DNA of 35,256 bases from Paraburkholderia podalyriae (GTDB lineage: Bacteria; Pseudomonadota; Gammaproteobacteria; Burkholderiales; Burkholderiaceae). Position 1 is the stretch's first letter. The number at the start of each line of letters is the position of its first letter. A program made the position numbers and the translations under genes. Below, piece after piece: positions 14,872-23,514 of this stretch. The stretch lies in contig NZ_VZQQ01000059.1 of assembly GCF_014397785.1 (NCBI RefSeq), forward strand, positions 1-35,256, read 5' to 3'. The notes beneath the pieces were generated by a model. It saw nothing but the letters and a program-made list of their open reading frames with translations, was not told the origin of the DNA and did no database searches.

Positions 14872-15905
14872 GTCGGGATCCTTCTGCCGTCGGCATGGAA
14901 ATATAGAAGGCTGCGTGGGGGCAGCGACACGCCGACCCGTTGGCCCGGCGAAAAATTGCGCTCGGTGACGGTCGTCGCGACCACGGCGGTTCCGGCGCGA
15001 TCGAGAATCAGCAGATGACGTAGCGGCGAATATTCGAGCACCGTCAAATTGAGTGCATCCTGTGCGCCATTCGCGTCGCCCTGAGCCGGGTCGTGCAGCA
15101 CGATATCCTCGGGACGGATCGCGACAGTCGCCGTGCCCGCCGGCATGTGAGCCGAGTCGAACAGTGCGGGCGGCAGCAGGTTGATCGGCGGGGAGCCGAG
15201 CCGCTGCGCGGCGCTCAGCGACGCCGGATTGCCATACACCTCGCGCGGCGTGCCGAGCTGCACGAGACGCCCATGGTCGAGAATGCCGATGCGATCCGCA
15301 AGCGTGGTCGCTTCGACCTGATCGTGCGTGACGTAGACGATGGTCGCGCCGATCGTACGATGCAGGCGCTTTAGTTCGATGCGCAGTTCTTCACGCAGCT
15401 TCGCATCGAGCGACGACAGCGGCTCGTCCATTAGAAACACCTTGGGCTGCCGCACGAGCGCGCGCCCAATCGCCACACGCTGCATCTCGCCGCCGGACAG
15501 ATGTGTGGCCATGTTGTCGAGTTTCGCTTCCATATGCAGCATTTCCGCGACCGCGTGAACACGCGCACGCACATCCGCCTCGCTGCTGCGCCGTCTTGGC
15601 GAGCGCAACGGAAAGGCCAGGTTGCCGAACACGGTCAAATGCGGATACAGCGAGTATTGCTGGAAGATAAACGCGACGTCGCGATCGGATGGATGCACGC
15701 CGGTCGCTATCGCCCCGTCGATCAGCACGTCCCCCGCATCGGGGCGCTCCAGCCCGGCGATCAGACGCAGCGTCGTGGTCTTGCCTGCGCCGCTCGGTCC
15801 GAGCAGCACGACGAACTCGCCGTCGGCCACGTCGATCGAAATATCGTCGACCGCGGCGATGTCGCCGAACCGTTTTGACACATTGCGCAACTGGATTTCA
15901 GCCAT
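14868..15905 (-). CDS. ABC transporter ATP-binding protein (MalK/UgpC type), second
   Basis: This 345-residue protein starts at ATG 15905 (MAEIQLRNVSKRF); the upstream extension overlaps the previous ATPase gene and is rejected. Walker A is GPSGAGKT (36–43), Q-loop FQQYSLYPH, signature LSGGE (136–140), Walker B FLMDEP, H-loop YVTHDQVEA. A C-terminal TOBE-type regulatory domain follows (IRPEDIVLHD region). It overlaps the preceding ATPase gene by 8 bases. It differs clearly in sequence from its neighbour, so the pair probably forms a heterodimer driving the two permeases. The E in the signature replaces the usual Q. Confidence 0.94.
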   Translation of the reverse strand: MAEIQLRNVSKRFGDIAAVDDISIDVADGEFVVLLGPSGAGKTTTLRLIAGLERPDAGDVLIDGAIATGVHPSDRDVAFIFQQYSLYPHLTVFGNLAFPLRSPRRRSSEADVRARVHAVAEMLHMEAKLDNMATHLSGGEMQRVAIGRALVRQPKVFLMDEPLSSLDAKLREELRIELKRLHRTIGATIVYVTHDQVEATTLADRIGILDHGRLVQLGTPREVYGNPASLSAAQRLGSPPINLLPPALFDSAHMPAGTATVAIRPEDIVLHDPAQGDANGAQDALNLTVLEYSPLRHLLILDRAGTAVVATTVTERNFSPGQRVGVSLPPRSLLYFHADGRRIPT

Positions 15906-17001
15906 GAGCTTCTCCGTGTGCAGGAACCGTGCGAGCAGCGCCCGGCAGCAGCCGGCCGCTCTGCGCGTCGTACAGCAATGTGCGTTCCTTGCGAAACGAC
16001 AAGCCGACCGGTGATCCGGCCGGCAGGCCATCGTCTTTGCCGACCCGCACTCGCACTACGCCCAGCGCGGTCTCGACCACAAGCACCTGATGCGAACCGA
16101 GATATTCATCGGCGGTGACCTTGCCGCGCAGCGGACCGTGCTGGTCGATCGCGACATGCTCGGGACGAATACCCAGCAGCACGCGTTCAGCGGCGGCGAC
16201 AGAGCGCGGCACCGGCACCGCTGCCCCATGCAAACGGACTTGTTCGTCGCCAGCGTCCAGGCCGCCATCTATAGGGAGGAAATTCATCGGCGGACTGCCG
16301 ATAAAATTGCCGACAAACACCGTCGCCGGAAAGTGATAAATCTCCTGGGGCGGCCCGGCTTGCAGCAACTCTCCCCTGTTCATCACGACGATGTCGTCGG
16401 CCATCGCCATCGCTTCGCTCTGATCGTGCGTGACATAAACGGTCGTGGCACCAAGCGCGTTATGCAGCTTGCGCAACTCGAGACACATCAGCTCGCGAAA
16501 ATCCGCATCGAGCGTGCCGAGGGGTTCGTCCATCAGGAACGCCTTCGGCTGCCGAACGATCGCGCGGCCCAGCGCCACGCGCTGCCGGTCGCCGCCGGAC
16601 AGGCCGCCCGTCTTGCGATCGAGAATGTTCTCGATGCGCAGCATGTGGGCGGCGGTGTCCACGCGCGCCGCGATCTCCTTGCGCGGCACATGCTCGTTCT
16701 TGAGCGGAAAGGCTATGTTGTTGCGCACTGTCATATGCGGATAGAGCGCAAACATCTGGAACACAAATGCGATGTCGCGCTGACGCGCGCGCAATTGCGT
16801 CACGTCCTCGCCGTCTATCATGATCTGTCCAGAGGTGGGCAATTCAAGGCCGGCTATCATGCGCAGCGTCGTGGTTTTGCCGCAGCCCGACGGACCCAGC
16901 AACACGACAAAGCGCCCGGAGCCAATGGTCAGACTGGTGTCGCGCACCGCGACGAAGTTGTCGAAACGCTTGTGAAGGCTGGCAAGAACGATCGTCGACA
17001 T
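15898..17001 (-). CDS. ABC transporter ATP-binding protein (MalK/UgpC type), first
   Basis: This 367-residue protein starts at ATG 17001 (MSTIVLASLHKRFDNF). Walker A is GPSGCGKT (36–43), signature LSGGD followed by RQR (134–141), Walker B FLMDEP (155–160), H-loop YVTHDQSEA. A TOBE-type domain fills the C-terminus (IRPEHVAID). The D in the signature is not the consensus Q; the partner ATPase has E. It starts 4 bases after the small membrane-protein gene and overlaps the next ATPase gene by 8 bases. It powers uptake with the permeases at 17197 and 18147. Confidence 0.94.
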   Translation of the reverse strand: MSTIVLASLHKRFDNFVAVRDTSLTIGSGRFVVLLGPSGCGKTTTLRMIAGLELPTSGQIMIDGEDVTQLRARQRDIAFVFQMFALYPHMTVRNNIAFPLKNEHVPRKEIAARVDTAAHMLRIENILDRKTGGLSGGDRQRVALGRAIVRQPKAFLMDEPLGTLDADFRELMCLELRKLHNALGATTVYVTHDQSEAMAMADDIVVMNRGELLQAGPPQEIYHFPATVFVGNFIGSPPMNFLPIDGGLDAGDEQVRLHGAAVPVPRSVAAAERVLLGIRPEHVAIDQHGPLRGKVTADEYLGSHQVLVVETALGVVRVRVGKDDGLPAGSPVGLSFRKERTLLYDAQSGRLLPGAARTVPAHGEAHG

Positions 17002-17005
17002 GGCG

Positions 17006-17200
17006 TCAGTCCGGGAAATGACTGGTAACGACAAACGCCAGCGCGCCAACCAGGATGACGGAAAACGACCACGTGAACAGTGTCAGTGAAAATGGCTGCA
17101 CCAGCATCGCCATGCCAAGACCGATCAGTGCAGTCGACACTGCTTCGCTGTAGCCACGGCGCAGATAATGTCTTCGCGGCAAAACGGAATTTCGTTTCAT
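17006..17200 (-). CDS. Small two-helix membrane protein in the ABC operon
   Basis: This is a 64-residue protein with a basic N-terminus (MKRNSVLPRRHYLRRGY) and two hydrophobic helices (about 23–40 and 43–60: ALIGLGMAMLVQPF and SFSVILVGALAFVV). Its ATG overlaps the permease stop as ATGA, and its stop is 4 bases before the ATPase start, so it is plainly translated with the transporter. I do not recognise a named family. The rhizobial glycerol ABC operon (glpSTPQUV) also has two ATPases and a small protein, so an accessory role in such transporters is possible. That link is inference from layout. Confidence 0.85.
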   Translation of the reverse strand: MKRNSVLPRRHYLRRGYSEAVSTALIGLGMAMLVQPFSLTLFTWSFSVILVGALAFVVTSHFPD

Positions 17201-18150
17201 TTGCGCACCGCTCCGAAGGTGATGCCGCGCAACAAATGTTTGCGCAGCACGACAGTGAAGATCAGGATAGGCAGCACGAAAAGTGTTGTCGCGGCCGCGA
17301 CGGCCGGCCAGTCCTGCCCGCCCTCGCCAATGATGAACGGAATGAACGGCGGCATTGTTTGCGCATCACCGCTCGTCAGCAGGGACGCGAATGCATACTC
17401 GTTCCACGCGAAGATCAGGCAGAAAATCGCAGTCGCGGCAATGCCGGTGATGGCCTGCGGCAGCACTACCTTGACGAAAGCCTGGAGCCGCGTATAGCCG
17501 TCCACGAGCGCGGCCTCCTCGTATTCGCGTGGAATCTCGTCCATGAAGCCCTTCAAAAGCCAGACTGCCAGCGATACATTTACCGCCGTATAGAGCACGA
17601 TCATGCCGACATAGCTGTCGCTCAGCCCGAGCGCCCGATACATCAGGTAGATTGGAATGGCGACTGCAATCGGCGGCATCATGCGCGTCGACAGAATGAA
17701 GAACAGCAGGTCGTCGGCGAGCGGCACCTTGAAACGCGAGAACGCATAAGCCGCCAATGTGCCGAGAAATACCGCGAGAAAAGTCGAGCCGAAACCGATC
17801 ACGAGCGAATTTACAAAGCGCGGCAGAACTTTGGAAGGCCCGGCAATCACCATGTTTCGCTTGTGCACATCGCGCTCATACCAGGTCTTCGCGGGCGGCA
17901 GGCTGGCGATGAACTCCGGTGTTTGCCGCGAACGGATCGTGAACAGGTTCACATAACCTTCCAGTGACGGTTGAAACAACACGACAGGTGGATAGGCGAT
18001 GGCATCTTCCTGCGTTTTGAAACTGGTCAGGCAGATCCACAGCATCGGCAAAGTTGCGAGCAATGCGTAAGTGATGACAACCGCCGCGGCGAAGCGCTTG
18101 CCGCGAGGCGAAGAGGCCACCACCGAATGTTGTGCGGTAGTCGGTCTCAT
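17197..18150 (-). CDS. ABC sugar/polyol transporter permease (MalG type)
   Basis: This is a 317-residue protein. The start is ATG 18150, which overlaps the stop of the other permease as ATGA; a longer frame upstream is rejected. It has six helices, with the EAA coupling motif EYEEAALVDGYTRLQAFVKV near residue 215 and a conserved C-terminal end. A long periplasmic loop sits between helices 1 and 2 (about residues 50–110), as in many MalG/UgpE proteins. It pairs with the permease at 18147–19103. Confidence 0.94.
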   Translation of the reverse strand: MRPTTAQHSVVASSPRGKRFAAAVVITYALLATLPMLWICLTSFKTQEDAIAYPPVVLFQPSLEGYVNLFTIRSRQTPEFIASLPPAKTWYERDVHKRNMVIAGPSKVLPRFVNSLVIGFGSTFLAVFLGTLAAYAFSRFKVPLADDLLFFILSTRMMPPIAVAIPIYLMYRALGLSDSYVGMIVLYTAVNVSLAVWLLKGFMDEIPREYEEAALVDGYTRLQAFVKVVLPQAITGIAATAIFCLIFAWNEYAFASLLTSGDAQTMPPFIPFIIGEGGQDWPAVAAATTLFVLPILIFTVVLRKHLLRGITFGAVRK

Positions 18151-19103
18151 CGCTGTTTCACCCGGTTGAGCGCCTTGACGTAGATATTCGCCGCACCGAA
18201 TACCGTCACGAACAGAATGATCGCCAGTGCGGAAGAGTAGCCTGTCTGCCATTTCTCGAACGCGGCGCGCTTCAATGTGATCGATACCGTTTCGGTCACC
18301 GAACCTGGGCCGCCCGAAGTCAGCAGGTTCACCATGTCGAACATCTTGAAGTTCTCGATGCCGCGAAACAGCACGGCGAGCATCAGGAATGGCAAAGTCA
18401 TGGGCAAGGTAATCGACCAGAACTGCCGCCACGGTGTGGCGCGATCCACCTCGGCGGCTTCGTAGATATAGTCGGGAATCGAGCGCAGGCCCGCGAGGCA
18501 GATGAGCATCACATACGGTGTCCACATCCACGTATCGACCATCACGATGGTCCACGGCGCGAGCGACACGTCGCCGATCATCTGGAACGAGCCGGGCGCA
18601 ATGCCGGTGAAGAAGCCGACGATATCGTTGAACAGTCCCGTTTGCGGTTGCAGCAGAAAGGTCCAGAAGTTGCCAACCACTGCGGGCGACAGCATCATCG
18701 GCAGCAGGATCAGCGTGGTCCAGAAGCTATGACCGCGGAACTGCCGGTTGATCAGTAACGCGAGGCCGAAACCCAATAGCACTTCGAGGCCGACCGACCA
18801 GAACACAAAACGCGCCGTTACCTGCATCGCGTACCAGATGTCTTCGTCGGTGAGAATGTCGACGTAGTTTTCGATTCCAACGAAGCGCGCCGGCACACTC
18901 GGCATATTCGACTTGAAGTTGGTAAACGACAGACGTAACGCCCAGATCAACGGAAAGATGTTGATTGCGAGCAACAGCAGGATTGTTGGAAGGATGAACA
19001 GCCACGCAATGCTTCTGTCCGACAGTCCAGCCAGACGCGTGCGCGCGCGCACCGTCGCCGGGGATTCCAGCCCCGCCGACGAAAAAGGCTTGTTTGCCAG
19101 CAT
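18147..19103 (-). CDS. ABC sugar/polyol transporter permease (MalF/UgpA type)
   Basis: This 318-residue protein starts at ATG 19103 after AAAGGAG; the frame extends ten codons further up without a site. It has six predicted helices, the first being IAWLFILPTILLLLAINIFP. The EAA motif is YEAAEVDRATPWRQFWSITL. It forms the membrane channel with the MalG-type partner. It is separated from the binding-protein gene by 66 bases that contain a GC-rich stem-loop. Confidence 0.94.
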   Translation of the reverse strand: MLANKPFSSAGLESPATVRARTRLAGLSDRSIAWLFILPTILLLLAINIFPLIWALRLSFTNFKSNMPSVPARFVGIENYVDILTDEDIWYAMQVTARFVFWSVGLEVLLGFGLALLINRQFRGHSFWTTLILLPMMLSPAVVGNFWTFLLQPQTGLFNDIVGFFTGIAPGSFQMIGDVSLAPWTIVMVDTWMWTPYVMLICLAGLRSIPDYIYEAAEVDRATPWRQFWSITLPMTLPFLMLAVLFRGIENFKMFDMVNLLTSGGPGSVTETVSITLKRAAFEKWQTGYSSALAIILFVTVFGAANIYVKALNRVKQR

Positions 19104-19122
19104 GCCTCGCTCCTTTAAAGGC

Positions 19123-19152
19123 ATCGGCGGCATCCGTGCAGGAGCCGCCGGT
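19123..19152 (-). promoter_or_regulatory. Stem-loop between binding-protein and permease genes
   Basis: CGGCGGC (19125–19131) and GCCGCCG (19144–19150) form perfect arms, extended to 9 bp by a wobble pair and an A-T pair, with a 12-base loop. In many ABC operons a hairpin in this place protects the binding-protein message or partly ends transcription, so more binding protein is made. That role is inferred here. Confidence 0.55.
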
Positions 19153-19169
19153 CCCGTCCTCGATACGCG

Positions 19170-20501
19170 CTAGTTCTTGCCTTCCGCCTTGAATACCTTG
19201 TTCCAGTCTTTGACCAGCAAGTCCAGCGCTTCCTTGGCCGTGCCCTTGTCGGCCACCACGTAGTCATGCACGCGCTTTTGCATGTCGAGCAGCAGTTCCG
19301 CATAGGTGGGTTCGGCCCAGAAGTCCTTTACTATCGACATCGACTTCAGGAATGCAGGCGCAAAGGGCGCGCTCTTCTGAAAGTCGGGTGCATCTACTAC
19401 CGACTTCGCCGCCGAATAGCCGCCCAACTGCCACCATTTCTTCTGAACATCCGGCTGCGCGAACCATTTGATGTATTCGAGCGCGTCGTCCTTATGATCC
19501 GAATACGAGACGACTGAAATGCCCTGTCCGCCAAGCTGCGTGTACTGCTTCGATTCCCCCGGGTTAACGAAGAAACCAATCTTGTCGCCGCCGACATTCG
19601 GGTCTTTGTAGAGCCCGGGGAAGAATGCAAACCAGTTCATCTGCATTGCCACCTGGCCGGACTTGAAGGCGTCCAGTCCTTCCTGCATGTACGCGTTGGT
19701 CATGCCGGGCGCCGTGCAGCACTTGTAAAGCGCCTTGTAATACTCCAGCCCCTTGACCGCGCCCGGCGAGTTGACGAAGCCATCCAGGTGATAGGGTTTT
19801 TTGGGGTCTTCATACTCGAAGCCGAAGTTGTAAAGCGCATTGGTCACCCCCATCGTGATGCCTTCAGAACCGCGCTCTGTAAAGATATAGGCACCGTATA
19901 CGGTCTTACCATCGATCTTGCGGCCCTGAAAGAACTCTGCGGTTTGCTTGAGTTCATCCAGTGTGGTCGGCGGTTCGAGTTCGCGTTTATATTTCTGCTT
20001 GAACTCGGCACGCAATTCCGGACGGGCGAACCAGTCCTTGCGATACGTCCAGCCCACTGCGTCCGCCATGGCCGGCAAGGCCCAGTAGTTAGGTGTATTC
20101 TTCGGCCACTCCGCATAACCGACGACGGTCGCCGGCACGAAGTCGTTCATCGAAATCTTGTTCTTCGCGAAGAAATCGTTGAGCTTCACGTAGTGCCCGT
20201 TGACTGCCGCGCCGCCGATCCACTGACTGTCGCCAATGATCAGGTCACATAGTTTGCCATGCGAATTAAGTTCGTTGATAAAGCGATCTGCGTAACTCGT
20301 CCACGGCACGAACTCGAATTTCATCTTGATGCCGGTTTTCGTGCTGAAATCTTTCGACAATTCGACGAGTGCATTGGCGGGGTCCCATGCTGCCCAACAT
20401 AACGTCAACTGCTTGCCCTGTGCCTGCGCGCCGGTTGCCGTGCCGAGCCCCAACGTGATGATGCCCGCCGCTATTACCCTTGCTGACGTAAGACGTAACA
20501 T
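19170..20501 (-). CDS. Periplasmic solute-binding protein (family 1, sugar/polyol)
   Basis: This 443-residue protein has a signal peptide (about 1–27, cleavage near GAQAQ) and an AAGGAG site before the ATG. The fold pattern is that of extracellular solute-binding family 1, as in MalE/UgpB. Examples are LTLCWAAWDPANALVEL, the hinge region IIGDSQWIGG, and AFKSGQVAMQMNWFAFFPGL. Aromatic residues are frequent in the likely pocket (WAAWD, WTYRKDWF, MNWFAFF). The WAAWDPAN start resembles binding proteins for small polyols more than maltose types, but I cannot fix the ligand. It is the first structural gene of the operon, 113 bases after lacI. Confidence 0.93.
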   Translation of the reverse strand: MLRLTSARVIAAGIITLGLGTATGAQAQGKQLTLCWAAWDPANALVELSKDFSTKTGIKMKFEFVPWTSYADRFINELNSHGKLCDLIIGDSQWIGGAAVNGHYVKLNDFFAKNKISMNDFVPATVVGYAEWPKNTPNYWALPAMADAVGWTYRKDWFARPELRAEFKQKYKRELEPPTTLDELKQTAEFFQGRKIDGKTVYGAYIFTERGSEGITMGVTNALYNFGFEYEDPKKPYHLDGFVNSPGAVKGLEYYKALYKCCTAPGMTNAYMQEGLDAFKSGQVAMQMNWFAFFPGLYKDPNVGGDKIGFFVNPGESKQYTQLGGQGISVVSYSDHKDDALEYIKWFAQPDVQKKWWQLGGYSAAKSVVDAPDFQKSAPFAPAFLKSMSIVKDFWAEPTYAELLLDMQKRVHDYVVADKGTAKEALDLLVKDWNKVFKAEGKN

Positions 20502-20614
20502 TTGTCTTCTCCTTGTCTTTCCCGGGTCTCCAACCTGCTATGGAACAGCGCCCATGCGCCGGGTGCTGTGTTTGAGCTCAGCGGATTCAGACTGCAATCC
20601 ACGTGTCGCGAGCT

Positions 20615-21634
20615 TCAGGCATGCGCATTCTCACGAAGATAGATCCTGGTCTCCGGCGTTGGAATGGCGAGCGCGCCACGCACGTTGTTAAGACAATTGA
20701 TTGCGACGAGGCCCGACCAGTGGACGATGCCGCGCACGTCCTGATCGAGGATTACGTCGATCGCACGCTCGGACAGTTGCGCGCGAGTCTCCACGGTGCA
20801 TTCATGCCCGATCAGTACCAGGCGTGCCTTGTCGCCGGATTCCTGCAATGCGGTCGCGATGCCAGAGATGCCGCCACCCGTCACATAAACGCCGACCAGA
20901 TCCTGGTGACGCGCAAGGAGCCCCTGCACGGCAAGACCCGCGCCGTCGTCATCTTCGGCGAAGTCTGGTTCGGCAATCCAGCGCAGGTTGCGAAAGTCCT
21001 CTTCCAGCACCTGCGAAAAGCCCGTGCGTCGTTCCAGTTGATCGTGCAGGCGCGACGAGGCCGATAAAATCGCCACCGTGCCGAGTCGCGCGCCGAGAAA
21101 ACGGCCCATCAAGAGTCCTGCGGTGCGTCCAGCAATCCTGTTATCGACGCCGACATACGCCGCGCGGCGACTTGCAGGCAGATCGGAGAACACCGTAACA
21201 ACGGGCACGCCCGCATCGCTCGTATCTTCAATGAGGCGTTCGACTCCGGGGTAGTCGAGCGGCACAAGCACCATTGCGTCGTAGTCGACCGCCTGCTCGG
21301 CGAAAGCAATGGTGTCGCGATGAGTGGAGAAATCGCACCGATAGAACGACGGAATGATGCGGTGCTCGCGAAAGAAACTTGCGGACAGCGCAATGTCGCG
21401 CTCGACCTGGTCGAGGAACCGCGAATTGACCTGAGGTAGAACGAAGGCCACGCGATACGTGTTGATCTTGGCAGGGCGACCGCGACTGGCGCGGTCGTCG
21501 CGCAGGGCCGAGAGCGCCAGATGGACGCGCTCTGCCGTTTCGGGACGCACGGCCTGGTCGTCGCGCAACACACGATCGACTGTAGCGACGCTCACGCCCG
21601 CACGACGCGCAATCATCATACGTGTAGCCGGCAT
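20615..21634 (-). CDS. LacI-family regulator of the ABC–DhaKL operon
   Basis: This 339-residue protein has a strong GGAGGAG site before the ATG. The N-terminal helix-turn-helix (ARRAGVSVATVDRVLRDDQ, residues 9–27) and hinge are followed by a periplasmic-binding-type ligand domain (YRVAFVLPQ to the C-terminus). VDRVL replaces the more common VSRVL. It lies upstream of the binding-protein gene on the same strand and is likely its local regulator, with the effector being the transported sugar or its phosphate. An inverted repeat upstream of it is a candidate operator for autoregulation. Confidence 0.92.
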   Translation of the reverse strand: MPATRMMIARRAGVSVATVDRVLRDDQAVRPETAERVHLALSALRDDRASRGRPAKINTYRVAFVLPQVNSRFLDQVERDIALSASFFREHRIIPSFYRCDFSTHRDTIAFAEQAVDYDAMVLVPLDYPGVERLIEDTSDAGVPVVTVFSDLPASRRAAYVGVDNRIAGRTAGLLMGRFLGARLGTVAILSASSRLHDQLERRTGFSQVLEEDFRNLRWIAEPDFAEDDDGAGLAVQGLLARHQDLVGVYVTGGGISGIATALQESGDKARLVLIGHECTVETRAQLSERAIDVILDQDVRGIVHWSGLVAINCLNNVRGALAIPTPETRIYLRENAHA

Positions 21635-21720
21635 GTGTCTCCTCCAGTGCCGAGCCAGAAGCTGCTTTGTTTAATGAAGGTAGTTTTTCCCGCAGGAAAT
21701 GCAAGTTTTTTTGCGACGAT

Positions 21721-21760
21721 AAACGCATCATTTTTGACGGCATTAATGAATCGCGTTTAA
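21721..21760. promoter_or_regulatory. Inverted repeat upstream of lacI
   Basis: TAAACGC (21721–21727) and GCGTTTA (21754–21760) are perfect inverted arms, with inner CATT/AATG also inverted. A second short inverted pair TGCAT/ATGCA lies at 21765–21780. The region is AT-rich and 87 bases upstream of the lacI start, so it fits an operator and promoter region. Confidence 0.5.
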
Positions 21761-21780
21761 GCGTGCATGCCTGAATGCAT

Positions 21781-22446
21781 GAATTGCCTAAATCAGAAGG
21801 CGGTGCTTGGCACGAAAGGTATCGGGGGCAACCGCCTTGCGTCGAATACGGGGAACACTGCACAGAACGCGATGCCTTATTCGGAGTTGTCGCCATTTGG
21901 TGCGCCGTGCCAGCGAGCTTCGTAGCGAGCAAGCGGGTGACCGCAATCAAGGCATTGTCGCTCGATCGCTCGCATCTGGCGCAGCGCGCGTGGATCGGTA
22001 AAGACGTCCCGCTATACGGATATCGATAGAGGGTCGTCGCCGCCGTTGACGCGTAGCCGAGAATCCGCACCCATCATTCGCTGGTTGTCAGGCACCAGCA
22101 CGGTCCAACGGATAGCCGAACTCATCCGTGTATTTGGTGCGCCTTAAACTACTGCCGCGCCGATCGACCATTAGCCGTTGCTGCGCCGACGGGCCGCTGG
22201 TACCTCGTGAGCGGATGTGCGTGAACCGAGTGAGAAGGACCGTATATGGACTCCTATCAAGCCTCATTGTCGATCGCTCACGTATATCCGGTCTCGTACA
22301 AATGTGCCTCTGCGAGGCAACGGACCCTGATGGGCTATTCGCGCGCTGACTCCCAATCGCTCCTACGGGCTCGAGGCCTCGGTCCTTCGCGGGTTTGATC
22401 AGCGCCGGTTCGACCTGTTGGCCATCGTGCGGCTTGTTTTGCAATC
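21781..22446. other. Gap without a supported gene
   Basis: Open frames here lack starts with ribosome-binding sites and family-like content. The last part (about 22350–22430, plus strand) reads NRSYGLEASVLRGFDQRRFD then LLAIVR in one frame. It may be a fragment belonging to, or disrupting, the hydrolase-like gene that follows in another frame. Confidence 0.4.
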
Positions 22447-23157
22447 GTGGATGAAGGTACAGCTGGGTTCGGCGATCAGGCGCGGCCAAAGGAAGAATGG
22501 TCGCCGGAGCTTCTCTCGGAGTTTCTTAACTGGTTTCCAAGCGACATCGTGGCACCACCGCACGCCATTGTGGCGGCGGGACATGCAGCCACCTATGCGC
22601 TTTACCAGGCCGTCTTGCGGTCAGGTACGGTTGATCGCCTGGTCCTCGTCGCACCGACATGGCGCGGCCCGTTGCCGACGATGATGGGTGGCCAGCGGGC
22701 CTGGTTCTCCCGTGTGCGCGCTGCGATCGATCACCCCCTCGCTGGCCCGCTTCTCTACCGGCTCAACGTCAGCCGCCATGTCATCACCATGATGGCGAGA
22801 GAACACGTTTACAGCGATCCTGACTGGCTTGACGGCGATCGTCTCGCGGCCAGACTCGCCGTCACCCGTGCACCCGGAGCCCGGCACAGTTCGGTACGCT
22901 TTGTCACCGGTGCGCTAGACCGGGTCGCCAACCGTGCGGCGTTCCTTGATCTTGCGCGCCGAGCCAACATTCCGATCCTCGTGATCTACGGCGATCAGAC
23001 GCCGCCGAAATCGCGTGTCGAAATGGAGGCGTTAGGACAATTGCCAAATGTTCAGGTTGAATGGGTCATGAAGGGCAAGCTCGCGATTCACGAAGAGTTT
23101 CCAGAAATCGTCTCCATTGCCATCAGGCGATTTTTGACGAAGGAATCGCCGCTTTAG
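22447..23157 (+). pseudogene. Alpha/beta-hydrolase-fold remnant, N-terminus lost
   Basis: A 236-codon frame begins only at a GTG without a ribosome-binding site. It covers the latter two thirds of an alpha/beta hydrolase: the nucleophile-elbow region AIVAAGHAATYALYQAV, then VDRLVLVAPTWRGPLPTMMG, the cap, the acid-strand region IPILVIYGDQTPP, and the His region KLAIHEEFPEIV. The beginning (oxyanion-hole HG motif and first strands) is missing. The elbow reads G-H-A-A-T, so the usual Ser nucleophile is Ala. It is likely an N-terminally broken gene of a non-catalytic or specialised subfamily; a real short protein cannot be excluded. Confidence 0.65.
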
Positions 23158-23514
23158 ACGATCAACGACAGACGGGCATAGCCAGACGCTCTGGAATGCT
23201 TTCCCCTATCAACTGTCTGACCGTGCATTAACTATTCGCGCGTGTTGTCGGGCGCTGCGTGAAATCCATTTGCTCAACGCTCGCTTCGATCGCATATGCG
23301 GTAACCCGCCAGTTCGCTCCTGGGCGCCGACAGTTACTTGAAAGCCGCCACCAATTCGCTTCCATCGATCGGTGGATTGAGAGATCATGGAGCGAGTCCG
23401 TGTGAACGGGTTCGATGCTGTGCTCAAGCTGCCAGACAGTGTGTTTACCCAGGCGGAAGAGCCGAGCCCGCGCGCGGAAAAGAAGGCCCCCCATCCACCG
23501 CGAGGAGAGTCACC
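23158..23514. other. Gap before the His-rich gene
   Basis: No convincing gene. Minus-strand frames here (ending near 23209 and 23228) are partly antisense to the His-rich gene and lack sites. No obvious Zur- or NikR-type palindrome was found upstream of the His-rich gene. Confidence 0.4.

Noticed and set aside
16090..17028. 312-codon open frame on the plus strand
   Set aside because: Antisense to a clear ABC ATPase gene with all motifs; composition typical of a shadow frame.
22088..22489. Minus-strand frame ending in a TKYTDEF-like stretch, recalling IS3-type OrfA starts
   Set aside because: The resemblance is only a few residues at the wrong end of the frame, with no helix-turn-helix following.
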